A stretch of DNA of 64,000 bases from Pelodictyon phaeoclathratiforme BU-1 (GTDB taxonomy: Bacteria; Bacteroidota; Chlorobiia; Chlorobiales; Chlorobiaceae), in assembly GCF_000020645.1 (NCBI RefSeq), contig NC_011060.1, positions 1,114,501-1,178,500 on the forward strand. Direction: 5' to 3'. This document shows positions 1 to 8,974 of the stretch, piece by piece. Made by a program: the position numbers and the translations under genes. The first letter of the stretch is position 1, and every line of letters starts with the position of its first letter. Below the pieces are notes generated by a model. It was given only the letters and a program-made list of their open reading frames with translations, did no database searches and was not told the DNA's origin.

Positions 1-702
1 AAAATTCTGTCCGAGGTTGTGGGATGTTCCAGCCTGGAGCGCCTTACTGTCCTGCATCATCGCTTCAATGCACCAGGTATCAACCGCACCGGCAAATTTT
101 TCGTTGTCGGTTTTCTTGCCCATGATGACCGGCATGGCCATATACTCTTCAGCAAAGGTTTTGTAGACGTTGATCATGCGGAGCACCTCTTCCTGCGACT
201 CTTCAGGGTTTGCATGGGCGGTATGGCCCTCCTGCCAGAGAAACTCGGTGGTTCTGAGGAAAAGGCGGGTTCTCATCTCCCAGCGCACAACGTTGGCCCA
301 CTGGTTGATCAGAATCGGCAGGTCGCGGTAAGACTGAATCCACTTTTTATAGGATGACCAGATGATGGTCTCCGATGTCGGGCGGATATAGAGCTTTTCT
401 GCCAGCTCCTCACCCCCGCCGTGGGTGACAACGGCGCATTCAGGGGCAAACCCTTCAATATGTTCAGCCTCTTTTGCAATGAAGCTCTCAGGAATAAAGA
501 GCGGGAAGTAGGCATTGACATGGCCCGTCTCCTTGAACATTCTGTCGAGGGCGGCCTGCATTTTTTCCCAGATGGCGTAGCCATTTGGCCGTATGTCCAT
601 GCATCCCCTGACATCGGCATAATCGGCCAGTTTTGCCGAGCGCACAAGGTCAATATACCACTGGGAATAGTCTTCGCTTCTTGAAGTTATCTTGTCTGCC
701 AC
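1..702 (-). CDS. proS: Prolyl-tRNA synthetase, N-terminal part (runs off the window)
   Basis: Charges tRNA-Pro with proline in the cytosol. Translating the minus strand from 702 gives a protein that opens MADKITSRSEDYSQWY and continues with LVRSAKLADYADVRG, IRPTSET and LRTTEFLWQEGHTAH, the class II aminoacyl-tRNA synthetase core of the archaeal/eukaryote-like (type 3) ProS group. The start is a GTG at 702-700; an in-frame TGA lies four codons upstream, so no longer start is possible, and no clear Shine-Dalgarno is visible. About 234 codons are present; the anticodon-binding and C-terminal zinc-like domains lie outside the window. No frameshift is seen in the visible part. Confidence 0.93.
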   Translation of the reverse strand, partial: MADKITSRSEDYSQWYIDLVRSAKLADYADVRGCMDIRPNGYAIWEKMQAALDRMFKETGHVNAYFPLFIPESFIAKEAEHIEGFAPECAVVTHGGGEELAEKLYIRPTSETIIWSSYKKWIQSYRDLPILINQWANVVRWEMRTRLFLRTTEFLWQEGHTAHANPEESQEEVLRMINVYKTFAEEYMAMPVIMGKKTDNEKFAGAVDTWCIEAMMQDSKALQAGTSHNLGQNF

Positions 703-759
703 TTTGTTGGTTCAATGATTGTTATAAAAAAAAGATAGTGTCAAAAAATATACAATCTG

Positions 760-1497
760 CTAATCAAATTTTTTCATCTTTTCCATAAGGTTTTTCAGAT
801 GTGCTTTCTCCTGCGCTCCGAGAGGCTTCTGGTTGTCGGCAACTTTCTGATATCCTGCCGGTACAGCGAATTGGGAAGCAGGGAGCTCTTTTGGCCAGAT
901 TTGCACAAGTTCCATCATGTATTTTCCATTATCGTTATATTGCGTGATCTTGACGGGGAATCCCTCAATGCCTTCACTGTTGAGTTTTTTTGAAAGCTCT
1001 GTGTTGGAGAGACGGGGATTTTGTGACTGAAGGATTCTGAAGGTCGAAAAATCACCCAGGTCGCGCGTCATCCAGAGTTCCAGTTTTTCGGTGGTGCTGG
1101 TCAGGATGATGTGTTCACAGGAATAGCCTTTTATGGATTGTTTTCCGAGCCTGGTGAGGGTATAGTTACTGTCGAAATCGAGCAGCATAGCATTTTCGGC
1201 GGCGGTTTTCAGGTTGACGAGGCTATATTTTTTTGCCTGGTGATTGATGATCCAAGCCTGGTCTGGCTGGGAGGCTTTGGTAATCACGGTTGTTTTGAGC
1301 TGCTCTGGTATTTTGTTCATCTGCATGGCCATGTCCATGCGTTGTGCTGATTTCCCGAATGAGTAGGTGACTTTGGCGGAACCGTTCGGCATGGTAAGCG
1401 CCATCTCCATGATTCCGGTAAATTTTGATGCTGCGGCGGCGGGTGTGCCTTGGGCGGCAAAAAGCACTATGAGGAGTGCAATAAAAATTGTTTTCAT
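760..1497 (-). CDS. Secreted DUF4412-type protein
   Basis: Protein of 245 residues with a clean signal peptide (MKTIFIALLIVLFAAQG, cleavage probably after the AAAA run near residue 23), so it is exported to the periplasm or beyond. The body alternates strands of a beta-rich fold (FTGIMEMALTMPNGSAKVTYSFGKSAQRM at the start, then WIINHQAKKYSLV, GYSCEHIILTS, LELWMTRDLG), the pattern of DUF4412 and LolA-like outer-membrane-handling proteins. It ends in a lysine-rich helix. Gene function is unknown; a lipid- or protein-carrier role is only an inference from the fold. It is transcribed alone, with proS downstream on the same strand 57 bases away. Confidence 0.7.
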   Translation of the reverse strand: MKTIFIALLIVLFAAQGTPAAAASKFTGIMEMALTMPNGSAKVTYSFGKSAQRMDMAMQMNKIPEQLKTTVITKASQPDQAWIINHQAKKYSLVNLKTAAENAMLLDFDSNYTLTRLGKQSIKGYSCEHIILTSTTEKLELWMTRDLGDFSTFRILQSQNPRLSNTELSKKLNSEGIEGFPVKITQYNDNGKYMMELVQIWPKELPASQFAVPAGYQKVADNQKPLGAQEKAHLKNLMEKMKKFD

Positions 1498-1671
1498 CGT
1501 GTTGCAGATTTGTTAGAGTCGTTTGTGCTGTTTTGTCATGCATGGTATCGCTTCTTATGATGCTCTGCAATGTACTCTTTGTAATGGCCAGGTGAGATGA
1601 TTTTTTTAAAGAGTGATCGGGATGGTGTACCTTTATGACTTTTACGGTTCTTTTTCCGGGTTGAGGGCTTT

Positions 1672-2589
1672 GTGAATGTTTGGTTTAACATGGGTGTGAT
1701 GGAAGAGGTGAAAGAGTGGGAGGTTGTTGAACTGCTCAAGACAACAACGGCGTTTTTTGTGACAAAAAAGGTTGATGAGCCACGTATCAGTGCGGAACTG
1801 CTTTTAGGGCATGTTCTTGGCAAAAGCCGCCTGGAACTTTATCTGCATCACAACAGGCCGGTCTATCAGGATGAGCTCGATCGCTTCAGGAGACTCTGTC
1901 GCCAGAGAATTGAAGGGCGTCCGGTGCAGTACCTTACCGGAGAGCAGTATTTTTATGGGTTGCAGTTTTTCGTTGATGAACGGGTACTCATTCCTCGTCC
2001 TGAAACTGAGCTGCTTGTTGAACAGGTGCTTGATGCTCTTGGTATGACGGGTCGCGGTGGCTCCCGAAAGGCGAAGATTCTTGATATTGGTACAGGAAGT
2101 GGCTGTATTGCTGTGACCCTTGCAAAGCTCTTTCCTGAATTGACGGTAAGCGCCATCGATTGCTCACTTGAGGCACTTGAGGTTGCCCGCATAAACGTTT
2201 TGAAGCATGGTGTGGAATCGCAGGTAAGCTGTATTCATGCGGATTTTTTTGATGAGTTTTTTGCGACCCGGTTACCCGAAACTTCGTATGATCTGATTGT
2301 TTCCAATCCACCCTATATTCCGGTATGCGAATGGGAGGGGCTTCAGCGGGAGGTAAAACAGTACGAACCGAAAATTGCACTGACCACGCCTCAAGGAGTA
2401 GAGTGTTATCATGCGATTGCAGCGCAGGCAGCGAAGCTCCTCGTTCCGGGAGGAAGACTCTGTTTTGAACTCCATGCCGATGCTGCAGCAGTGGTTTCGG
2501 AACTCCTCGAGGCGAATGGATTTGGTGGAATAACGGTTACAAAGGATTATTCAGGTCTTGACAGGATTCTTTCAGCAATTTCTGGCTGA
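1672..2589 (+). CDS. prmC: Peptide chain release factor N5-glutamine methyltransferase
   Basis: Methylates the glutamine of the GGQ motif of RF1/RF2 using S-adenosylmethionine, which speeds peptide release. The 305-residue product has an N-terminal helical substrate domain (about 1-95), the RPETE motif near 109, the SAM-binding motif DIGTGSGC at about 138-145 and the catalytic NPPY at 212-215; length is normal for PrmC/HemK. The first start is a GTG at 1672 with GAGGG at 1663-1667, only four bases away; ATGs at 1690 and 1699 are alternatives without a better site. It lies upstream of the hrcA operon on the same strand, 163 bases apart. Confidence 0.93.
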   Translation: MNVWFNMGVMEEVKEWEVVELLKTTTAFFVTKKVDEPRISAELLLGHVLGKSRLELYLHHNRPVYQDELDRFRRLCRQRIEGRPVQYLTGEQYFYGLQFFVDERVLIPRPETELLVEQVLDALGMTGRGGSRKAKILDIGTGSGCIAVTLAKLFPELTVSAIDCSLEALEVARINVLKHGVESQVSCIHADFFDEFFATRLPETSYDLIVSNPPYIPVCEWEGLQREVKQYEPKIALTTPQGVECYHAIAAQAAKLLVPGGRLCFELHADAAAVVSELLEANGFGGITVTKDYSGLDRILSAISG

Positions 2590-2604
2590 AGGAGGGTTGT
2601 TGTG

Positions 2605-2625
2605 CTCTTTTTTTCATGAAAAGAG
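2605..2625 (+). terminator. Weak hairpin after prmC
   Basis: CTCTTTT (2605-2611) pairs with AAAAGAG (2619-2625) around a 7-base loop, and TTTTCATGAAAA inside it is also a palindrome. The stem is A/T-rich and there is no T-run behind it, so it could be a weak terminator of prmC or a protein site upstream of hrcA. It does not match the CIRCE consensus. Confidence 0.25.
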
Positions 2626-2641
2626 AGTTGCTGTACTATAT

Positions 2642-2669
2642 TTGAAAAGCTTTCCCTATATATGATAAT
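2642..2669 (+). promoter_or_regulatory. Candidate promoter of the hrcA-grpE-dnaJ operon
   Basis: TTGAAA (2642-2647) is followed after 16 bases by GATAAT (2664-2669), a near-consensus housekeeping sigma pair about 80 bases ahead of the hrcA start. No CIRCE inverted repeat is visible between prmC and hrcA. Confidence 0.35.
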
Positions 2670-2752
2670 TCACAGGGTGCAGAAAAGATTAGTTTTTTTA
2701 AATTCACCTGTTTATTGCTCCAGATAAATGGTAATCAGTAGAGTGTACATTG

Positions 2753-3805
2753 ATGGGTTTTCGTGATCTCAATCTGAGAGAGCGGCAGGTTCTTGGTATC
2801 ATTATCCAGGCCTATGTTGTAACTGCTGCTCCTGTCGGCTCAAGGTATATAGCCAGAAATTACAATCTTGGTTTTTCCGACGCCACGATACGCAATGTCA
2901 TGGCTGAACTTGAAGATGAAGGCTATATCAGTCAGCCGCATACCTCAGCGGGTAGAATTCCGACTGACAAGGGGTACCGTTATTACGTTGACCTCATTAT
3001 GACCTTTCAGTCTCTTGATGACAATGAGAAAAAGAGAATTGAGGAAAATATCGGTCAAATCAGCATTGACCGAAAAGGCACCTCCTCCGATGTTCTTCTT
3101 TCGGCGGTAAAAGTTCTTGGAACAATTTCAAGGCAGTTGAGTGTTGTTTTATCACCGACACTTTCCAATGCCATTTTTGAAAAACTGGATATGGTGTTGC
3201 TGAGCTCGACGAGGATGATGGTAATTCTTTCTATCCAGTCGCTGTTTGTCAAGACCATTGTCATGGAGCTTGATCTTGAGGTCTCCCGCCAGACCATTGA
3301 CGGGGTGGTTGATATGCTCAATCAGCGGTTGTCGGGACTGACGCTTGCTGAAATCCGCCGATCAATTACCCGGCGTCTTTCCGGATGCAGTTGTGACAGT
3401 GGCCTGAAAAATCTTATTGTACGCTCTGCTGGTACACTCTTTGACGAGTCGCCCATTTTTGAACGGCTCTATATTTCCGGTACCGAATATATTGTTGATC
3501 AGCCCGAGTTCAAGCAGCCGGACAAGGTTCGTGAGCTTATCACCATGATCGAAGACAAGTTCAGCATGGCAAAGCTCGTTGAAAACAGTGGCCCGTCACG
3601 TATGGATATTACCATCAGTATTGGCAAGGAGAATTGCGAACGGCAGGCGGAAGATCTCACAATTGTTTCAGCTCCATACTATGTTGGCAACATGGTTGGA
3701 AAACTTGGGATTCTCGGGCCGAAAAGAATGGACTATGAACACGCTGTCCGTGTTCTCAATTATATGGCCGATAGCCTTTCAACAACGTTGTCAGGTGTTA
3801 ACTAA
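2753..3805 (+). CDS. hrcA: Heat-inducible transcription repressor HrcA
   Basis: DNA-binding repressor of class I heat-shock genes that acts on CIRCE operators and is kept active by GroEL. The 350-residue product has the N-terminal winged helix ([16 protein letters not shown], then [35 protein letters not shown] region at about 40-80) and the long C-terminal dimerisation/GAF-like domain ending in [13 protein letters not shown] precedes the ATG by one codon; the ATG at 2753 is the likely start because the family opens at this point. Genes order prmC, hrcA, grpE, dnaJ on one strand. Confidence 0.95.
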
Positions 3806-3822
3806 AAAAAAGTAATGTGGTT

Positions 3823-4446
3823 ATGACAAAGAAAGTAATGGACGAACAAGAGAGCCATAAAGAGTATCTTGATGAGATCCTGCAGGCAGGTGAGGTTCAG
3901 GAGGATACAGTGCCGCTGGTGGAGTGGTCTCAGGGGCAATCATCCCCGGAGGGTGAGTGCACTGAGGCGAGAATAGCCGAGCTTGAAACTGAGCTTGCAA
4001 GGCAGAAAGAGCAGGCTGGAAAGTACCGCGATGAGCTGTTGCGCAGGGCTGCAGATTTTGAAAATTTCCGCAAGCAGAAGGAGCGGGAGGCAATGATGGC
4101 CTCTTCGAGGGCTCTTGAGAATATTATCAGAGAGTTGCTTCCTGTTATTGATGATGTCAAACGCCTTCTTGACCATGCTCCCCTGAGTGCGGAGAGATCA
4201 AGTGAAGCTCGTCCCTATATTGAGGGTGTGGAGATGGTGAAGAAAAATCTGGAAAAGTGGCTTGATGAAAAAGGGGTGAAAGCTATAGCGTCAATAGGGA
4301 CAATGCTTGATGTGAACTTCCATGAGGCTATTTCACAGATCGACTCTCCTGATGCAGAGCCGGATATGATTGTTGATGAGTACCAGACAGGGTATCTGCT
4401 TGGAGAACGGGTCATCAGACATGCGAAGGTTATCGTAGCCCGGTAG
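3823..4446 (+). CDS. grpE: Nucleotide exchange factor GrpE
   Basis: Cochaperone that releases ADP from DnaK. The roughly 207-residue product has an acidic N-terminal tail, a long coiled-coil helix (about residues 45-100, including ELETELARQKEQAGKYRDE and RAADFENFRKQKERE) and the C-terminal beta domain with HEAISQ and VIRHAKVIVAR, all typical. A GTG at 3817 gives two extra residues and an ATG at 3838 is also in frame; none has a convincing ribosome binding site, so the exact start is open. It begins 17 bases after hrcA and is 57 bases ahead of dnaJ. dnaK is not in the window. Confidence 0.94.
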   Translation: MTKKVMDEQESHKEYLDEILQAGEVQEDTVPLVEWSQGQSSPEGECTEARIAELETELARQKEQAGKYRDELLRRAADFENFRKQKEREAMMASSRALENIIRELLPVIDDVKRLLDHAPLSAERSSEARPYIEGVEMVKKNLEKWLDEKGVKAIASIGTMLDVNFHEAISQIDSPDAEPDMIVDEYQTGYLLGERVIRHAKVIVAR

Positions 4447-4503
4447 ACGGGGTGCTTTTTGTTACAATGAACAAGACATTCAAGAAAATTTGCTGGTTTT
4501 ATT

Positions 4504-5688
4504 ATGAAGAGAGAATATTACGAGGTTCTTGGTGTAGGCCGGACGGCTACCAAGGATGAGATAAAAAAAGCATACAGAAAGCTGGCCTTGCAGTTTCATC
4601 CTGACAAGAATCCAGATAACAAGGATGCTGAAGAGCACTTTAAAGAGGTGAATGAAGCCTATGAGGTGCTGAGTAATGATGACAAACGCCGCCGTTATGA
4701 CCAGTATGGTCATGCAGGGGTGGGTTCTTCTGCCGCATCCGGTGGTCAGCCGGGTGGTGGCGCCGATTTAAACGATATTTTCAGTGCCTTCAATGACATG
4801 TTCAGTGGTGGCAGAAACAGGGGTGGAGGCTCTCCATTTGGCTTTGAAGATGCTTTTGGTGGCGGCAGCAGAAGAGGGCGTGCCTCAGGCGGTATTCCTG
4901 GAACCGATTTGAAAATTCGTCTCAAATTAACCCTTGAAGAGATTGCCAAGGGCGTTGAAAAAACACTGAAGATCAAAAAACAGGTTACCTGTAAAGAGTG
5001 TAATGGCAGTGGTTCCAAAACAGGAGCAACCGAGAACTGTTCAACCTGCCATGGCAGCGGGGAGGTTCGGCAGGTTTCAAAAACGATGTTTGGCCAGTTT
5101 GTCAATGTTACGGCCTGTCCGACATGCGGAGGTGAAGGGCGGATTATCAAGGATCGTTGCCCCGCCTGTTATGGTGAAGGTATCAAACTTGGTGAGGTGA
5201 CCGTCAAAGTTGCTGTTCCCTCAGGAGTGGAGAACGGAAACTACCTGACACTTCGCGGCCAGGGCAACTCCGGGCCAAGAGGTGGAGCCGCCGGAGACCT
5301 GATCGTAGTGATTGAGGAGATACCGCACGAGTTTTTCTCTCGCAATGGCGATGATGTGATTTATTCGCTGGCCGTCAGTTTTCCGGATCTTGTTCTTGGT
5401 ACCAAGGTTGAGGTACCAACCCTTGATGGCGCGGTCAAACTGACCATTCCTCCTGCTACACAGCCGGAGACCATGCTGCGCATAGCGGGTCATGGGATCG
5501 GTCATCTGAGAGGATCGGCCAGGGGAGACCAGTTTGTGAAGGTCAATGTTTTTGTTCCGAAAGATCTTTCCCATCAGGACAGGGAGTTGCTGAAAGAGAT
5601 GCAGAAATCAGCAGGAATTTCACCCTCAGCCCATAATGACAGGAATGCGAAAAGTTTTTTTGAAAAAGCGCGTGATATCTTCAGTTAA
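4504..5688 (+). CDS. dnaJ: Chaperone protein DnaJ
   Basis: Hsp40 cochaperone that delivers unfolded clients to DnaK and stimulates its ATPase. The 394-residue protein has the J domain (1-70) with HPD at 32-34, a glycine/phenylalanine-rich linker (about 75-135), four CxxCxGxG zinc repeats (CKECNGSG, CSTCHGSG, CPTCGGEG, CPACYGEG, about 160-225) and the two C-terminal substrate-binding beta domains. This is full-length type I DnaJ. It is the last gene of the heat-shock operon and is followed by a strong terminator. A Shine-Dalgarno is not obvious. Confidence 0.97.
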   Translation: MKREYYEVLGVGRTATKDEIKKAYRKLALQFHPDKNPDNKDAEEHFKEVNEAYEVLSNDDKRRRYDQYGHAGVGSSAASGGQPGGGADLNDIFSAFNDMFSGGRNRGGGSPFGFEDAFGGGSRRGRASGGIPGTDLKIRLKLTLEEIAKGVEKTLKIKKQVTCKECNGSGSKTGATENCSTCHGSGEVRQVSKTMFGQFVNVTACPTCGGEGRIIKDRCPACYGEGIKLGEVTVKVAVPSGVENGNYLTLRGQGNSGPRGGAAGDLIVVIEEIPHEFFSRNGDDVIYSLAVSFPDLVLGTKVEVPTLDGAVKLTIPPATQPETMLRIAGHGIGHLRGSARGDQFVKVNVFVPKDLSHQDRELLKEMQKSAGISPSAHNDRNAKSFFEKARDIFS

Positions 5689-5724
5689 GATGAGGCGGTC
5701 GTGATCCTGGATGAATTGCAAGGC

Positions 5725-5759
5725 AAAAAAAAAGCTACCCGCGAGGGTAGCTTTTTTTT
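5725..5759. terminator. Bidirectional terminator between dnaJ and the malic enzyme gene
   Basis: An A-run, AGCTACCC (5733-5740), loop GCGA, GGGTAGCT (5745-5752) and a T-run form a strong intrinsic terminator. It reads equally well on both strands and lies between two convergent genes, so it probably ends both dnaJ (+) and the malic enzyme gene (-). Confidence 0.9.
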
Positions 5760-5777
5760 GTAGATCACATTCTTTTC

Positions 5778-6980
5778 TCAGTCAAGCAATGCACTTACCA
5801 GCGATTCCAACTCCAGTTCATCCTCTGCGAGGCTGCCTTCCAGGCCTGTTTTTGAGATAACGTCAACAATATTTCGCACAACATCCTTATTGAAGGCGGT
5901 TGGCATTAAATTGTCGCGAGTCGGCTCGATGGAGTATGCGATTGAGGTCGCTACAGCCATTTTGATTTCAGGGGTAACTTTTTTGATGCCGCTTAAAAAC
6001 AAGCCCTTGAAGAGGCCAGGGAAAACGAGGGCATTATTAACCTGATTTGGCAGATCCGAGCGGCCTGTTCCAACAACACTGGCGCCAGCCTTGTAGGCAA
6101 GGTCAGGCATGATTTCCGGTTCCGGATTGGCCATGGCAAAGATAAATGGCGAACTGTTCATTCCCTCAACCATAGCGGGAGTTACGATGTTGCCAATTGA
6201 GACGCCGACAAAAACATCAGCGCCGACCATGCTGCTCTGCAAATCGCCTTGATGTTTTGCCTTGTTGCTGATTGCCGCGATTCCCTGCTTGATGGAATTC
6301 ATGCCCGGACGACCTTCGTAGAGTGCGCCCTGGGTATCAACAAGCATAACCTCTTTGACCTGCGCATGAATCAGAAGCCTTGCAATGGCAATACCGGCAG
6401 CTCCGGCGCCATTGATGATAACCGTGAGATCTCCAATCTTTTTGCCGGTTATACGGCAGGCATTGATGATAGCCGCCATGGTAACGATTGCAGTACCGTC
6501 CTGATCATCATGGAAAACCGGGATTGAGAGCTCTTTTTCGAGACGCTCAAAAATTTCAAAGCATCTTGGCGCTGAAATATCTTCAAGATTGATGCCCGCA
6601 AAACTGGGCTCAATCATTTTGCAGAATTGTATGATCTCTTCAACGTCGGTTGAGTTGATGCAGAGCGGAATAGCATCAATATCGGCAAACTCCTTGAAAA
6701 TGATCGCTTTGCCCTCCATGACCGGCATGGCGGCTTCCGGCCCGAGGTCGCCGAGACCAAGAATTGCGGTACCATCAGATACAATCGCAACCTGGTTTGC
6801 CCGATTGGTCAGGGTATAGGATTTCTGTTTATCAAGGCTGATCTCAGTGCAGACAGCAGCCACACCCGGAGTATAAGCCAAAGAAAGGTCATCTTTGGTT
6901 TTTATGCTGACTTTTGAACGGATTTCGATTTTGCCGCGCGATTTGAGATGTAATTCTATTGATTGTTTTGAATAGTCCAT
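5778..6980 (-). CDS. NAD(P)-dependent malic enzyme
   Basis: Oxidatively decarboxylates malate to pyruvate and CO2, linking C4 acids to C3 metabolism. The 400-residue protein has the short bacterial malic enzyme layout: AYTPGVA at the N-terminal malate site, the DGTAILGLGDLGP motif, FHDDQDGTA (metal and catalytic acid region) and the Rossmann NAD(P) site VIINGAGAAGIA, ending with the short form C-terminus without a phosphotransacetylase domain. A longer reading from an ATG at 7007 adds nine residues; the ATG at 6980 was chosen because family alignment starts at the YSKQSIELHLKSRGK segment. A promoter with an unusual inverted repeat lies upstream at 7151-7212. Cofactor preference cannot be read from the sequence by eye. 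Confidence 0.9.
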   Translation of the reverse strand: MDYSKQSIELHLKSRGKIEIRSKVSIKTKDDLSLAYTPGVAAVCTEISLDKQKSYTLTNRANQVAIVSDGTAILGLGDLGPEAAMPVMEGKAIIFKEFADIDAIPLCINSTDVEEIIQFCKMIEPSFAGINLEDISAPRCFEIFERLEKELSIPVFHDDQDGTAIVTMAAIINACRITGKKIGDLTVIINGAGAAGIAIARLLIHAQVKEVMLVDTQGALYEGRPGMNSIKQGIAAISNKAKHQGDLQSSMVGADVFVGVSIGNIVTPAMVEGMNSSPFIFAMANPEPEIMPDLAYKAGASVVGTGRSDLPNQVNNALVFPGLFKGLFLSGIKKVTPEIKMAVATSIAYSIEPTRDNLMPTAFNKDVVRNIVDVISKTGLEGSLAEDELELESLVSALLD

Positions 6981-7150
6981 GTGTTTTAACGATGACTCCC
7001 TGGTCATGATCTTGGATGATAGAAAAATGAGCTTGTCGTGCCGGGTGGTAAGATGGTGAACGCAGACAAGCGTATCAAACCATTTCCGGGAAAGGTATAC
7101 AGGCGGACAAGGTAATGAGAAAACGACCCAATATAGTTTTTTTTATGGCC

Positions 7151-7212
7151 TTTCTATGCCCTTGCCGTCCAACTGTCAACACATTATCAGGTTCCGTGAG
7201 TGTGTTGACAGT
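7151..7212 (-). promoter_or_regulatory. Promoter with 12-bp perfect inverted repeat upstream of the malic enzyme gene
   Basis: On the minus strand TTGACA (7179-7174) is followed after 17 bases by TAGAAA (7156-7151), a good sigma-70-type promoter pointing at the malic enzyme gene. The -35 box lies inside the left arm of a perfect inverted repeat: ACTGTCAACACA (7172-7183) and TGTGTTGACAGT (7201-7212) with a 17-base spacer. There is no T-run on either side, so an operator is more likely than a terminator. Confidence 0.5.
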
Positions 7213-7250
7213 GAATTATAGGTAATAATCAGTTTTGCCGGATAATGATG

Positions 7251-7703
7251 TTAGTTCCCATTTTTTTTGTAGGCCTTGTTCACCTCTTCAACGTAGTTGG
7301 CGATAACGCTCTGATCAGAGAGCTGATTGGGAGCAAAGATCTTTTCTGCAAGAATGGTGCTGCCGATAAGGTTGAGTTTCAGTTGTGGAAGATAGAGGAG
7401 GTTTGCCATCAGTTCAGGACTTCCGCAGGTGAGAAAGAGGGCGATTTTTTTCCCCTGAATGCAACTTTTCAGGTTGCTTTGCAAGAGCGCACCAAGGAGT
7501 TCGGACGATACCAGCAGATAGTAAATCGGGGCGCCCATAATCACAACATCAAACTCTTTGACGAAGCTGTAATCACCTGTTTTTTTGCATTTTGCTTTTT
7601 CGACATACGCGCCTGTTTCAGCAAGTTTGCGGCCTATCGAATCAATGAGTTGTTCGGTCGATCCACCTGCAGTTTTGCTGTCGAAAAGGATAATGGCTTT
7701 CAT
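7251..7703 (-). CDS. Flavodoxin-like protein
   Basis: Probable FMN-binding electron-transfer or reductase protein of 150 residues. The N-terminus MKAIILFDSKTAGGSTEQL has the flavodoxin first strand and phosphate-binding loop, followed by DVVIMGAPIYY (second flavin loop) and ALFLTCGSP (third loop). A reading from an ATG at 7727 adds eight residues; the ATG at 7703 was chosen because the first beta strand begins there. It is transcribed alone between gap and the malic enzyme gene, on the same strand as both. The partner is unknown. Confidence 0.7.
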   Translation of the reverse strand: MKAIILFDSKTAGGSTEQLIDSIGRKLAETGAYVEKAKCKKTGDYSFVKEFDVVIMGAPIYYLLVSSELLGALLQSNLKSCIQGKKIALFLTCGSPELMANLLYLPQLKLNLIGSTILAEKIFAPNQLSDQSVIANYVEEVNKAYKKNGN

Positions 7704-7796
7704 GGGAGTGGCGGCAGTGTGTGTCATAAGAAAAAAGGATAGTTGCGTTGACCACAGAACTGTAATTATCTGGAGAGAGAAGAGAGAGTAAAGTAC

Positions 7797-7832
7797 AAAA
7801 AAAAGCGCTCCAGTTAAGAGCGCCTTTTTTTA
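7797..7832 (-). terminator. Intrinsic terminator of gap
   Basis: Read on the minus strand, GGCGCTC, a short loop and GAGCGC are followed by eight Ts; on the plus strand the same stem has a T-run as well. It lies 26 bases after the gap stop codon. Confidence 0.85.
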
Positions 7833-7857
7833 AATCACCTCTGAGGAAGAGCCAATT

Positions 7858-8862
7858 TTAGACAAATTTCGAGTAGATATCAAGAAGATCGGTAACTCTG
7901 GTTGAGTATCCAAGTTCGTTGTCATACCAGCCGACTACCTTTACCAGATTGCCAGAGCTCATGGTGAGCAGTGAATCAAAGATACAGGAGTGTGGGTTGC
8001 CGACGATGTCCTGTGAAACGATAGGATCTTCACAGTATTCCATGAATCCCTTCATAGGCCCGTCTGCTGCGATTTTCATGGCAGCGTTGATCTCTGCTTT
8101 TGTTGCCGGTTTCTGGAGAATGGCGGTAACATCAGTGACGGAGCCGTCTGGTACAGGTACTCTCATGGCGAAACCGTCAAGGCGACCGATGAGCTCAGGA
8201 ATAACCTCGCCAATAGCTTTTGCTGCGCCGGTGCTGGTCGGAATGATGGACAATGCGGCTGAACGGGCACGGCGAAGATCGGAGTGCGGAAGATCAAGGA
8301 TGTTCTGGTCGTTGGTGTAGGCATGAACGGTGGTCATGAACCCTTTTTCGATGCCGAAATTATCCTGCAGCACCTTCATCATTGGAGCAAGGCAATTTGT
8401 TGTGCAACTTGCGTTTGAAACGATCTCCTCTTTGCCGGTGATCGAGTCGCCATTAACACCAAGCACGATGGTGGCGTCAATTTTGTCTTTTGCCGGAGCT
8501 GAAATGATAACTTTTTTTGCACCTGCAGCAAGATGCTTTGATGCGCCTTCTCTTGAAGTAAAGATGCCGGTTGATTCAACAACCAGATCACAGCCAAGCT
8601 CTTTCCAGGGAAGTGATGCCGGGTCACGCTGAGCGGTAATGGTGATAACCTTGCCGTTGACGACCAGATTGCTGCCCTCAACACTTACCTGGCCATTGAA
8701 TTTTTTGTGGGTTGAATCGTACTTGAGAAGGTGCGCGAGGGTCTTCGGGTCACACAAGTCGTTGATTGCAACAATTTCATAATTCGGGTTGTTCAGTGCC
8801 TGGCGAAAAACCAGACGCCCGATGCGGCCAAATCCATTAATGCCGACTTTTACTTTTGCCAT
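7858..8862 (-). CDS. gap: Glyceraldehyde-3-phosphate dehydrogenase
   Basis: Interconverts glyceraldehyde 3-phosphate and 1,3-bisphosphoglycerate in glycolysis/gluconeogenesis; in an autotroph with the reverse TCA cycle it would mainly run towards sugar. The 334-residue protein has the Rossmann start VGINGFGRIGRLVFRQA, the catalytic SCTTNCLAP (cysteine near 153), the MTTVHAYTNDQ and LSIIPTSTGAAKA phosphate-site segments and the C-terminal WYDNELGYS. It is complete and normal. An aspartate (NDL near residue 33-35) after the second strand suggests NAD preference, by family knowledge. Confidence 0.97.
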   Translation of the reverse strand: MAKVKVGINGFGRIGRLVFRQALNNPNYEIVAINDLCDPKTLAHLLKYDSTHKKFNGQVSVEGSNLVVNGKVITITAQRDPASLPWKELGCDLVVESTGIFTSREGASKHLAAGAKKVIISAPAKDKIDATIVLGVNGDSITGKEEIVSNASCTTNCLAPMMKVLQDNFGIEKGFMTTVHAYTNDQNILDLPHSDLRRARSAALSIIPTSTGAAKAIGEVIPELIGRLDGFAMRVPVPDGSVTDVTAILQKPATKAEINAAMKIAADGPMKGFMEYCEDPIVSQDIVGNPHSCIFDSLLTMSSGNLVKVVGWYDNELGYSTRVTDLLDIYSKFV

Positions 8863-8913
8863 AATGTTGTTCCGGTATTGTACTACGTTAGTATTGATTG
8901 TTGATGAATAATT

Positions 8914-8938
8914 GCCGCAGAAAGTTCTTTTTTGCGGC
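8914..8938 (-). terminator. Short hairpin between mpl and gap
   Basis: GCCGCA (8914-8919) pairs with TGCGGC (8933-8938) around a 13-base loop. It lies between mpl and gap on the same strand, and there is no T-run on the minus strand after it, so a terminator role for mpl is only tentative. Confidence 0.3.
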
Positions 8939-8974
8939 TAAAAATACTCCCTAAGATATGATATACAACTGGAA

